Shown here one piece after another: positions 1 to 5,113 of a stretch of 7,012 nt of DNA. The position numbers and the translations under genes are program-made. The notes beneath the pieces were generated by a model. It worked only from the letters and a program-made list of their open reading frames with translations. It was not told the DNA's origin and ran no database searches. Numbering within the stretch: the stretch's first letter is position 1; each line of letters starts with the position of its first letter. The DNA lies in NCBI GenBank assembly GCA_036510575.1, contig DATCDR010000139.1:1-7012 (forward strand), given 5' to 3'. The DNA is from DATCDR01 sp036510575 (GTDB lineage: Bacteria > Actinomycetota > Acidimicrobiia > Acidimicrobiales > Bog-793).

Positions 1-2
1 TC

Positions 3-557
3 GTTCTCAGCGTTGGCGGCACCACTCTTGACGCGAACCACACGACTGGCGCGTGGATCGGCGAGACCGCCTGGGGCTTCCCCTACCGCACCCCCGGTTC
101 CTTCTTTCAGGCGTCGGGAGGCGGGTTCAGCCACCTTTTCGGCCGGCCCTCCTACCAGAACGGTGTTGCCGGCATCGCTGGCATGCGCGGCGTCCCCGAC
201 GTCGCCGCCGACGGCAATCCCCACACCGGGTTTCCAGTCATAACGAGCAACGCCAGCGGCCAATATACGATCAGCGGCCACGCCGGCACGAGCGCCGCCG
301 CGCCCATCTGGGCCGGAATCATCGCCCTCGCCGACCAGTACGCGAAGCGCCACCTCGGCTTCGTCAACCCAGCGATTTATCAGGTTGCTCGCAGTTCCCA
401 ATACCACCAGGCCTTCCACGACATCACCATCGGTGACAACACGGTCGAGTTCCCCCCAACGACAATCACCGGCTACCGAGCAGGGTCGGGATGGGACGCC
501 GTGACAGGCTGGGGAAGTCCAAACGCCGAGGTGCTTGTGCCCCTGCTCGCTCGTTAG
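3..557 (+). CDS. S53 family peptidase (sedolisin/kumamolisin type), 3' part only
   Basis: This is the C-terminal part of a serine-carboxyl peptidase; the gene is cut by the left edge, and reading frame 3 is open from base 3. It reads VLSVGGTTLD, then SGGGFS, then RGVPDVAADGNPHTG, then GTSAAAPIWAG, an order diagnostic of S53 catalytic domains. The catalytic Ser is the serine of GTSAAAP (codon 291-293), and the Asp of GVPDVAAD matches the conserved oxyanion-region Asp. The C-terminal calcium site is also visible: HDIT (Asp codon 420-422) and GSGWDAVTGWGSPN (Asp codon 495-497). The Glu/Asp pair of the catalytic triad, the pro-domain and any signal peptide lie outside the window. Family members are usually secreted, processed by loss of a pro-domain, and active at acidic pH; that is family knowledge, not seen here. 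The TAG stop overlaps the TAA of a minus-strand remnant. The gene appears intact at its 3' end and is probably chromosomal rather than part of the element. Confidence 0.93.
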   Translation, partial: VLSVGGTTLDANHTTGAWIGETAWGFPYRTPGSFFQASGGGFSHLFGRPSYQNGVAGIAGMRGVPDVAADGNPHTGFPVITSNASGQYTISGHAGTSAAAPIWAGIIALADQYAKRHLGFVNPAIYQVARSSQYHQAFHDITIGDNTVEFPPTTITGYRAGSGWDAVTGWGSPNAEVLVPLLAR

Positions 558-838
558 GGTGAGTCTCCTCGAATGAGCAGACCTGAATTCGAAGGCCGCC
601 TTCCGACCGGCTGCTGATCCGAATCCGCGGCGAGCCCGGTGGTGCGGATCTGGTCGAGCTTGGCCGCTGACGTGGCGTGCGCCTCCTGGAAGAGGTGGCC
701 ATAACGGTCGTAGGCGAACGCCACGGTGGAACGACCCACACGTAAATGCGGACGCGGAGCCGCGCCACATAGCGCCCCCGAAACACCGCCCGGCGTGTCA
801 CCAAAAAATGCGGTCACGCGGGTCGTCTCTTCGGTCAT
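554..838 (-). pseudogene. Tyrosine recombinase (phage-type integrase) C-terminal remnant
   Basis: The last 60 or so residues of this 94-residue open frame look like the extreme C-terminus of an actinobacterial tyrosine recombinase. VGRSTVAFAYDRYGHLF (about 690-739) corresponds to the usual lGHSTVAFTxDRYGHLF box with the nucleophilic Tyr, followed by an AAKLD helix as in many integrase tails. The conserved His of the GHS box is Arg here. Upstream, only a GAAPR stretch faintly recalls the GAxPK segment, and the R and HxxR boxes are absent. A functional enzyme needs about 300 more residues, so this is a decayed fragment, not an active gene. It ends convergently on the S53 peptidase gene, their stop codons overlapping. 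The full-length integrase at 1757-2986 has a different C-terminal sequence, so this is not a simple recent duplicate of it. It suggests an earlier integration event in this locus. Confidence 0.7.
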
Positions 839-1093
839 GTTGAGCAGTGAGGCGAGTGCGGTTTCGTCCGCTTGAGGTTTCTAGGGGTGTTTCGCGAATA
901 CAAGTGGCGCTGCTTCTGGGAACGTCCCACGACGGGGTGATCGCAGAATGGTGCCACACGATTGTTCGTTGGGGTTCCCGTAGAATTCCCCTTCGACCCA
1001 GTCTTCTTAGACACCGCCTAGTGGGGCGCCTAGCAATCGCTCGGTCCGTGCGGTCATAGTTCGGAATTGGGCAGATCAAAGGGGGAGGATCAA
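839..1093. other. Non-coding or decayed stretch between integrase remnant and small gene
   Basis: I see no convincing gene here; open frames on both strands lack domain resemblance. It contains one copy of the GGGGTGTT motif described separately (884-904). It also holds a short tandem CGCCTAG repeat (1015-1021 and 1027-1033, period 12), which could lie in the promoter or operator region of the small gene at 1094. Confidence 0.5.
884..904 (+). repeat. Copy A of the GGGGTGTT direct repeat
   Basis: This 21-bp stretch matches 1473-1493 at 18 of 21 positions in the same orientation; it has GGGGTGTTT, CGAA and ACAAG in common with that copy. The function is unknown. It may be a trace of an older element end or a recombinase or regulator binding site. 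Confidence 0.55.
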
Positions 1094-1318
1094 GTGGGCG
1101 AGTCCTACCGATTTGTTGGCCTCGTGGCCCTGGACCAATTTGGGTTCACGCAGCTGGCCGCGGCCCCTCACATCGTGAAAGACGGTACTGACAGGACGTT
1201 TTGTGGTCTCACTGCCGCTCGATTTGAGCCTGTCGGCGGGCACTCCCTGTTCGGCATGGCTTGCGGTGACTGCAAGCTAGTGATCGCCCGTCTGGCGAGC
1301 GGAGATGGCGGCTTCTGA
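1094..1318 (+). CDS. Small hypothetical protein with His/Cys zinc-binding-type pattern
   Basis: This 74-residue frame starts at GTG 1094, chosen because a strong Shine-Dalgarno (GGGGGAGG, 1081-1088) lies 5 bases upstream; an ATG at 1067 in the same frame has no such site. The protein contains H26, C37, C57 and C60 in the pattern H-x10-C-G-x19-C-x2-C, around HIVKDGTDRTFCG and ACGDCK. That spacing resembles small actinobacterial proteins with an H...CG...CxxC layout, which are thought to bind a metal, but I cannot name a family. No membrane segment or signal peptide is visible. It stands alone, between a recombinase remnant and the attachment region, on what is probably the host side of the junction. 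Codon use is less GC-biased than in the integrase. It could be an old accessory gene or a regulator. The ribosome binding site is clear, the function is inferred. Confidence 0.55.
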   Translation: MGESYRFVGLVALDQFGFTQLAAAPHIVKDGTDRTFCGLTAARFEPVGGHSLFGMACGDCKLVIARLASGDGGF

Positions 1319-1472
1319 CCGCACATTGTCAGTAGCCGTGAGCGCGACTTGATCGAGGAGTGGACACTCGAAACCGGGAGGATAAAAGCATCGGAGTGAG
1401 GTAAATGATGGTGGTCTTACTTGTCGAAGCTCGAGCGCGAGTGGCGGTCGTCATCGCTGCCGGTGCTTCTTT
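1319..1472. other. Non-coding gap left of attachment region
   Basis: I see no gene, RNA or obvious repeat in this stretch. Frames crossing it on either strand have no recognisable domains. Confidence 0.4.
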
Positions 1473-1516
1473 GGGGTGTTTATCGAACACAAGCGATGTT
1501 GTTTCGCGAACACCCC
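1473..1516. repeat. Long imperfect inverted repeat beside the attachment core
   Basis: The arms begin with a perfect 8-bp match, GGGGTGTT (1473-1480) against AACACCCC (1509-1516). After a small asymmetric internal loop, pairing continues with CGAA/TTCG-type and ACAA/TTGT-type segments around a 6-base loop near 1494-1499. In total about 16 base pairs can form. No run of T follows on either strand, so it is a poor intrinsic terminator. It abuts the tmRNA/tRNA-like core at 1518, so it may be a recombinase binding site or the downstream flank of the RNA gene. The left arm is copy B of the repeat found at 884-904. Confidence 0.65.
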
Positions 1517-1517
1517 G

Positions 1518-1548
1518 GGTGGAGGTGGCGGGAATCGAACTTCCCGCC
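1518..1548 (-). other. Attachment-site-like 3' end of a tmRNA or tRNA gene
   Basis: Read on the minus strand, GTTCGATTCCCGCCACCTCCACC (bases 1540 to 1518) looks like the T-loop, 3' T-stem strand and acceptor 3' strand of a tmRNA or tRNA, followed by CCC instead of CCA. The 5' side does not form a proper T-arm: three extra bases separate the GCGGG strand from TTCGATT, and no body of an RNA gene follows upstream. So this is a fragment, not a working RNA gene. Such fragments mark the end of elements that integrate into RNA genes, and a tyrosine integrase gene starts about 210 bp away. The segment is also a perfect inverted repeat, GGCGGGAA (1527-1534) and TTCCCGCC (1541-1548) around TCGAAC. This fits paired core sites flanking a 6-7 base crossover region. 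Whether the target is ssrA or a tRNA gene (for example a serine tRNA) cannot be settled here. Confidence 0.6.
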
Positions 1549-1555
1549 CCAGGGT

Positions 1556-1564
1556 TTATCCACA
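1556..1564 (+). promoter_or_regulatory. Consensus DnaA box
   Basis: TTATCCACA is an exact match to the classical DnaA box. Two weaker relatives sharing ATCCACA occur at 1623-1631 and 1698-1706, in the same orientation. Together with the adjacent palindrome and iterated motifs they could form a small origin, but single boxes occur by chance in long sequences. Confidence 0.4.
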
Positions 1565-1578
1565 CCCAGGTCAGATGC

Positions 1579-1594
1579 TAAATAGTGCTATTTA
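1579..1594. repeat. AT-rich perfect palindrome upstream of the integrase
   Basis: TAAATAG, two bases (TG), then CTATTTA form a perfect 7-bp inverted repeat in otherwise GC-rich DNA. A dimeric repressor operator, an integrase or excisionase site, or an easily melted origin segment are all possible. An 8-bp self-complementary CAGTACTG follows at 1614-1621. Confidence 0.6.
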
Positions 1595-1641
1595 CCAGGT
1601 ATTTCTCCTTGTCCAGTACTGTCCATCCACAACCGTAAAAG

Positions 1642-1690
1642 CGCGTCATTTCGCGTCATTCCCGCGTCACCGCGTCATTTTCGCGTCGCG
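1642..1690 (+). repeat. Five iterated CGCGTCA motifs upstream of int
   Basis: CGCGTC begins at 1642, 1652, 1663, 1671 and 1682. The first, second and fourth copies continue as CATT, the third as CAC, and the last as GCG. Spacings of 10, 11, 8 and 11 bp are close to one helical turn, so bound proteins would line up on one face. Candidates are integrase arm-type sites, an operator controlling int, or replication iterons. Confidence 0.65.
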
Positions 1691-1756
1691 TTTTGAGTCA
1701 TCCACAGGGTAGAATTACGTCCTCGCACGCCGATCGATTTGACGAAAGAGGGACCA

Positions 1757-2986
1757 GTGGGATTTGTCGAACCGACGAAATTCACCTGGCTCACCGACCC
1801 CGACGGCAGTCGTCGAAAGCAGCCGATGCGCGCGACGCCCTGGCGTGCTCGCTACCGGGACGAGCAGGGTCGAGCCCGCTCGCGGACGATGCGCACGAAG
1901 ACCGAGGCGCAGCAGTACCTGGAGCGCATCGGCGCGGACATCCAGCGCGGCGACTACATCGATCCCGCCGAGCGCCGGCGTCACTTCCGTGATTGGTCCG
2001 ATATCTGGTGGGACACGACCGTCAAGCTGCGTCAGTCCACGCGACGCGGCTACTGGCAGCTGCTCGAGGGCCACGTGCTCCCGTACTTCGGTCACCAGGC
2101 GATGGGAGGCATCGACTACCTGGAGGTCGAACGCTTCATCGCCGCGAAGCTCCGTGAAGGGCTCTCGCCGAAGAAGGTTCGAGATGCCGTATCGATCGTG
2201 TCGCTCGTCATGCGGTGCGCGGTCCGCGCGAATGCTCGAAAGGACAATCCCGCTGCCGGTCATGCAATCCGTGTGACCCGTCGGAAGGTGCGACCGGGCG
2301 ACGTCCCTGACATGGCGGAGATGGAGCGACTCGTCGCGCACGTCCGCGACCCCTACAAGCCGGCTGTGTGGTTGCTCGTCTACACGGGCATCCGGCCGGC
2401 AGAGCTGTGCGGCCTTCGAGTCAGGAGCATCAACTTCCCTCGTCGGATGGTCAGTGTCTCGGAGACGTTGATGCCGGTGAATCGCTTCGAGGAGTCGGTC
2501 TACGGCTTGGTCGAGGGGCCGACCAAGACAGAAGCCGGGGACCGAGACATTCCGATACCGCAGTGGCTCTGTGACGACATCGCCGCGATGCTCGCCGCGC
2601 GAGCAAATGCTAGCGGTGCTCCGTCGTCGCTCGACGAGCACCTGTTCCTTCGTCCGACCGGAATCCCGCTCAATCGTGACAAGTTCCGCCAAGACGTCAT
2701 CCGCCCGGCGCTTCGTGCGGCGGGTCTGCCGGAGCGACTCCGCACCTACGACTTGCGGCACAGCCACGCGAGCCTGCTGATCGATCAGGGAGCGAACGTG
2801 CTCGCCGCCGCGCAGCGCATGGGTCACTCCGACCCTGCGGTCACGTTGCGCGTCTATGGGCACCTCTTTGGCGGAGCACAAGAAGAGCTGACCGAGCGAC
2901 TCGACAATCTCCGAAACTCTGAGCTCGCGAAGGCAAGTGGGGGAGCGGTCATCCCGATCAACCGCGGCAGGCAGGTCCAGCCGTAG
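1757..2986 (+). CDS. int: Tyrosine recombinase / site-specific integrase
   Basis: This 409-residue integrase should insert and, with an excisionase, excise the element at the adjacent attachment site. The N-terminus (about residues 30-70, WRARYRDEQGRARSR to GADIQRGDYIDP) is the arm-binding type domain. Residues about 72-170 form the helical core-binding domain, and 185-385 the catalytic domain. Catalytic residues are visible: Arg213 in TGIRPAEL, Lys257 in GPTKTEAGDRDIPIP, Arg334 in TYDLRHSHASLL, His357 in RMGHSDPAVT, and the nucleophile Tyr367 in RVYGHLF. Position 331, usually His of the HxxR box, is Tyr here; the other key residues are intact, so it is probably active. GTG 1757 is preferred as start because AAAGAGGG lies 4 bases upstream; a TTG at 1739 in the same frame would add six residues. 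It is transcribed away from the attachment region and converges on the HepT-like gene with a 50-bp gap. Confidence 0.95.
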   Translation: MGFVEPTKFTWLTDPDGSRRKQPMRATPWRARYRDEQGRARSRTMRTKTEAQQYLERIGADIQRGDYIDPAERRRHFRDWSDIWWDTTVKLRQSTRRGYWQLLEGHVLPYFGHQAMGGIDYLEVERFIAAKLREGLSPKKVRDAVSIVSLVMRCAVRANARKDNPAAGHAIRVTRRKVRPGDVPDMAEMERLVAHVRDPYKPAVWLLVYTGIRPAELCGLRVRSINFPRRMVSVSETLMPVNRFEESVYGLVEGPTKTEAGDRDIPIPQWLCDDIAAMLAARANASGAPSSLDEHLFLRPTGIPLNRDKFRQDVIRPALRAAGLPERLRTYDLRHSHASLLIDQGANVLAAAQRMGHSDPAVTLRVYGHLFGGAQEELTERLDNLRNSELAKASGGAVIPINRGRQVQP

Positions 2987-3001
2987 CGCCTGCCGTTCTC
3001 C

Positions 3002-3014
3002 AGCACCCGGTGCT
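3002..3014. terminator. Short hairpin between convergent int and hepT genes
   Basis: AGCACC and GGTGCT flank a single C, giving a compact perfect hairpin in the 50-bp gap between the convergent genes. It could terminate transcription from both sides, but no T-run accompanies it on either strand, so a classical intrinsic terminator is not assured. Confidence 0.3.
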
Positions 3015-3036
3015 CATCGCCGAATGAGGCCGGACT

Positions 3037-3372
3037 TTAGGTTTGAGTCGCACGGACTTGCTCGACCGCCGAGCGCAGTCGGGCGATGTCAGCGATCGTG
3101 TCGAGCCAGACCCGTTCTTCGTCGAGCTGTTCGGGGAGGGCGTGCGCCAGCAGGCAGCGGTAGTCGTAGAGCTCAGCCCAGGGATCGGTTCCAGGAGGGA
3201 GCTGCGCGGCGAGGCGGTATCGCTCGGCGTAGTTCCCGGCGGTGATCCAGCGCCGCTCGACTGCCAATCGCACGAGCTCCTCGGCGTCCCAAGCTGCGCG
3301 ACCGCGAGTAGTGAGCAGGTCGATAGCTTCGAGTTCCGCGGCCAACCTCTCGAGGAGGTCGGCTGGTATCAC
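3037..3372 (-). CDS. hepT: HepT-like HEPN-domain protein (putative RNase toxin)
   Basis: This 111-residue, all-helical protein resembles HepT (DUF86) toxins, small HEPN ribonucleases paired with MntA nucleotidyltransferase antitoxins. The pattern LVRLAVERRWITAG (33-46), then PWAELYDYRCLLAH (64-77), then EERVWLDTIADIARL matches the family order rlAVER...GE..., pW..i..lRN.l.H, vw.i....lp.L. The catalytic Arg and His are present as R72-x4-H77. Two departures stand out: the residue after the Arg is Cys instead of the common Asn, and the Tyr of the RX4HXY motif is Leu79. In HepT this Tyr is the residue modified by MntA. It starts at GTG, overlapping the upstream gene's stop by 4 bases (GTGA), so the two are translationally coupled. 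Length is slightly shorter than typical HepT. It could be a non-toxic HEPN relative, but the catalytic pair is intact. Confidence 0.72.
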   Translation of the reverse strand: MIPADLLERLAAELEAIDLLTTRGRAAWDAEELVRLAVERRWITAGNYAERYRLAAQLPPGTDPWAELYDYRCLLAHALPEQLDEERVWLDTIADIARLRSAVEQVRATQT

Positions 3373-3632
3373 AGCGGACGAGCTGGCACCGATGCCGCGG
3401 GTACGTCGTCGGTGATGATCTGAACGTACGCACCGACGAGCCGGGACGCCTCTCCAGCGAGTCTCGCGATCCGGCGGTAACTTGGTCCTGCGTTGGGCAG
3501 GATCAAGGTTCCGTCCTCGGTCAGCGCGGCGACTTCGAATCCGTAGCGTTCCACGAGCGAGCGCAGCTCGGCGCGTTTTGCAAGCACCTCGGCCATCGTG
3601 GCGAGACGATCGGCAGTGAGGAGATTGGACAC
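3369..3632 (-). CDS. Putative HepT partner, degenerate MntA-like antitoxin
   Basis: This 87-residue protein is the first gene of the pair and is probably the antitoxin. Its ends recall a minimal nucleotidyltransferase: RAELRSLVERYGFEVAAL (20-37) looks like the first helix and strand, and RLAGEASRLVGAYVQIITDD (57-76) looks like the C-terminal LeeLlGrrVDlvt segment. The catalytic part between them (GS, then D-x-D, for nucleotide transfer) is missing; only TEDGTLIL stands where the SDIDLLV strand would be. It should therefore lack adenylyltransferase activity and might act only by binding. Start is GTG 3632; no strong ribosome binding site precedes it, and an internal ATG at 3596 would make a 75-residue product. 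Family assignment rests on weak similarity plus gene order and overlap with the HepT-like gene; an unrelated small partner is possible. Confidence 0.5.
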   Translation of the reverse strand: MSNLLTADRLATMAEVLAKRAELRSLVERYGFEVAALTEDGTLILPNAGPSYRRIARLAGEASRLVGAYVQIITDDVPAASVPARPL

Positions 3633-3845
3633 GCGCTCAGGTTACCCGGTTCGCTGTTTCGAACCCCGCACGGCGAGCGCCCTACGCCCTCTCGGTTGTG
3701 GAACTTATCTACCTGACGCACCCTAATCCCGCTCGCTTTCGTTGCCACAAAGGCCGATGGCGCGTGAAGTATTTGCGAGAGGAGTTCGGTGACGACGCCA
3801 GTAATACCGAGGTTGCGCCGAACTGGTAGATCCAATCCGCGTCTA
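3633..3845. other. Intergenic region upstream of the TA pair
   Basis: No gene is seen. It should contain the promoter for the minus-strand pair. A 7-bp inverted repeat (AGTTCGG 3783-3789, CCGAACT 3818-3824, 28-base gap) sits just past the excisionase stop; its loop is long and it may be chance. Confidence 0.35.
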
Positions 3846-4067
3846 TTAGGCAGACGTTTCCTCCCCCGGCGGCCGGTGCCGCCGCTTTTCGATCCACTTC
3901 CGCAACTCCTCCTTGTCGAAGCGAAGTGACCCGCCGATCTTCAAGTACGGGATCGTGTTCTCCGCGACAAACCGACGCACGTGGCGGACGGATACGCACA
4001 ACAACTTCGCGGCCGCCTCGATGTCGACCAACTCCGGGAATCGCAACTGCTCATGTTCCGCGGGCAC
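3846..4067 (-). CDS. xis: Excisionase-type MerR-like helix-turn-helix protein
   Basis: This 73-residue protein is a small winged helix-turn-helix DNA-binding protein of the excisionase (HTH_17) type. Residues about 14-65 show the family order: LVDIEAAAKLLCVSVRHVRRFVAEN (helix-turn-helix), then IPYLKIGGSLRFDKEELRKWIEKRR (wing and closing helix). Basic residues cluster at the recognition helix (RHVRR) and the C-terminus. The start is GTG 4067 because AAGGAGG (4078-4072) sits 4 bases upstream; an earlier in-frame GTG at 4109 has no such site. Such proteins bend DNA at attachment sites to direct excision, or act as regulators of element genes. It is next to the TA pair and on the same strand, about 2 kb from the integrase. 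A perfect inverted repeat lies about 60 bp upstream and may be its operator. Whether it is a true Xis for this integrase or another regulator is inferred from context. Confidence 0.8.
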   Translation of the reverse strand: MPAEHEQLRFPELVDIEAAAKLLCVSVRHVRRFVAENTIPYLKIGGSLRFDKEELRKWIEKRRHRPPGEETSA

Positions 4068-4128
4068 CCTTCCTCCTTCTCGGACCCTTCCGTTTACCGA
4101 ATTAATCACAGGGCAGATGCCAGCTTTC

Positions 4129-4156
4129 CGGACACCTGGTTGATCGCAGGTGTCCG
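4129..4156. promoter_or_regulatory. Perfect 10-bp inverted repeat upstream of xis
   Basis: CGGACACCTG (4129-4138) and CAGGTGTCCG (4147-4156) are perfect complements with an 8-base spacer, so the half-site centres are 18 bp apart. It sits about 62 bp ahead of the excisionase start codon. A dimeric repressor operator controlling the minus-strand genes is the simplest reading; a stem-loop without a T-run is not terminator-like. Confidence 0.6.
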
Positions 4157-4257
4157 TGACTGTCCCGTTTCGCCGCTATGAGCGACGAGTTCTTGTCGCC
4201 AGAACGCACCACTTGCGACGGCTCGCTTCCGTCGTGGGCCGCCATGCCACACCTCCG

Positions 4258-4297
4258 CGCGAAGAGACCCATCATTTAGTGATGGCCCTGTTTCGCG
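4258..4297. repeat. Compound hairpin
   Basis: Outer arms CGCGAA (4258-4263) and TTCGCG (4292-4297) enclose inner arms CCATCA (4269-4274) and TGATGG (4280-4285) around a 5-base loop. The role is unknown. It is not followed by a T-run. Confidence 0.45.
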
Positions 4298-4686
4298 GCG
4301 TCTCCCGACACGACTTCTCTCGAGAACACCCGAATTGTCGGTGTGCCCCCGACTGGAAGGAAGCGGCGGTCGCCGGCGAGGCTCGATCCACGCCCGCAGG
4401 ACCTCAAGATCGAAGCAGACGAGTGACCGATCTTCATGGTCCTGGTGTTTGCTTATCCGCCATCAGCACTCCTTGTCCACGACGCAGTATGGCGGGCCGC
4501 GATGACGCCACAAACCAGGCATCAGGACGTTTGTTACGAAAAAGTGTCCAGGGGGAGGGAATGGGTCGTTTCTGTCTCTTGGGACGGCTGTGGTGGTCTT
4601 GAGAGCGCTTCGTGACGATTTCGTTGCAATCCGCGCGCCGACTACGGCCACCCGCGCCTCAGGCCGTCAGGATTCGAGTGCTCTGA

Positions 4687-4845
4687 CATGATCTAGGCCA
4701 CGCCGAGAACATCAGCTTGCCGAGCAACGCCAATGGTCCGGCGCCGCGATTCGTGCTTGGTGTTGCCTCGATGGGCTACGAAGGGAAAGCCGAGCCGGTC
4801 ACTGGCACGATCATCAAGAGCGCCTACGCGCAGCTTGACACTTGA
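4687..4845 (+). pseudogene. Possible C-terminal gene remnant, unrecognised
   Basis: After an in-frame TGA at 4684, a 52-codon frame runs to TGA at 4843. It reads HAENISLPSNANG, then PRFVLGVASMGYEGKAEPV, then GTIIKSAYAQLDT, a balanced residue composition more like protein than chance. An ATG at 4771 would leave only 24 residues, and no ribosome binding site is evident. A hairpin overlapping the stop codon (4845-4863) adds mild support for a true gene end. I do not recognise the family; it may be the tail of a broken gene. Confidence 0.25.
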
Positions 4846-4863
4846 GGAGCCGTAGCCGCTCCT
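4845..4863 (+). terminator. Hairpin at the end of the 4687-4845 frame
   Basis: AGGAGC (4845-4850) and GCTCCT (4858-4863) pair around a 7-base loop, followed by a pyrimidine-rich TTGGTCCATCCTCTTTC. It is terminator-like in place but weak in its T-run. Confidence 0.3.
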
Positions 4864-5011
4864 TGGTCCATCCTCTTTCAGCGGTCACTGGACTTAGTAG
4901 TCATACCTATGAGCAGCGCTCAATTTCTCCGAGCACTCCCTCATCTCAGATTTCTCTTACCCCCCGTTGACCATCATTGTCCGTCGCTTACCGCTCAAGA
5001 AATAGCCTCTA

Positions 5012-5073
5012 GACAGGGCTTTCGCGCTCTGTCATAACTGCTCTCGTGTTAGACACCTCTGCACTGAAAGTGC
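5012..5073. other. oriT: Candidate origin of transfer (oriT): hairpin cluster ahead of relaxase gene
   Basis: Three inverted repeats lie within 62 bp: GACAGGGC/GCTCTGTC (5012-5019 and 5026-5033, one G-T pair), GTGT/ACAC (5046-5049 and 5053-5056), and GCACT/AGTGC around GAA (5061-5065 and 5069-5073). The cluster ends about 40 bp before the relaxase start. MOBF relaxases nick beside a short inverted repeat, and their oriT is often next to the relaxase genes. The GCACTGAAAGTGC hairpin recalls the stem next to the R388 nick site from memory, but no nick sequence is identifiable. The assignment rests on position and structure. Confidence 0.35.
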
Positions 5074-5113
5074 GCACGTCCCCGGCGCCTCATTTCGGAG
5101 GTCCGCGGAGGTG

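Larger units (their letters stand above)
4157..5011. other. Gene-poor or decayed region of the element
   Basis: About 850 bases without a convincing intact gene, more mixed in composition than the flanking genes. A 150-codon open frame at 4150-4602 on the plus strand has no domain, no ribosome binding site and unconvincing residue use, so I do not call it. A compound inverted repeat lies at 4258-4297 and a possible gene remnant at 4687-4845, both described separately. I recognise no RNA gene or insertion-sequence end. Confidence 0.5.

Noticed and set aside
1473..1516. Intrinsic terminator or LexA-type SOS box
   Set aside because: There is no T-run on either strand, and the CGAAC half-sites are not arranged as the actinobacterial SOS palindrome.
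1518..1565. A complete tRNA or tmRNA gene
   Set aside because: The T-arm has three extra bases on its 5' side and no D-arm, anticodon arm or tmRNA body follows; only the 3' end is present.
1715..2881. 388-codon open frame on the minus strand
   Set aside because: It is the antisense shadow of the clearly identified integrase gene.
3653..3680. T-loop-like TTCGAACCCC on the plus strand and its complement
   Set aside because: The flanking bases cannot form a T-stem and no acceptor or other arms are present.
4150..4602. 150-codon open frame on the plus strand
   Set aside because: No ribosome binding site, no recognisable domain, and an Arg-rich composition typical of a chance frame in GC-rich DNA; its start lies inside the inverted repeat.
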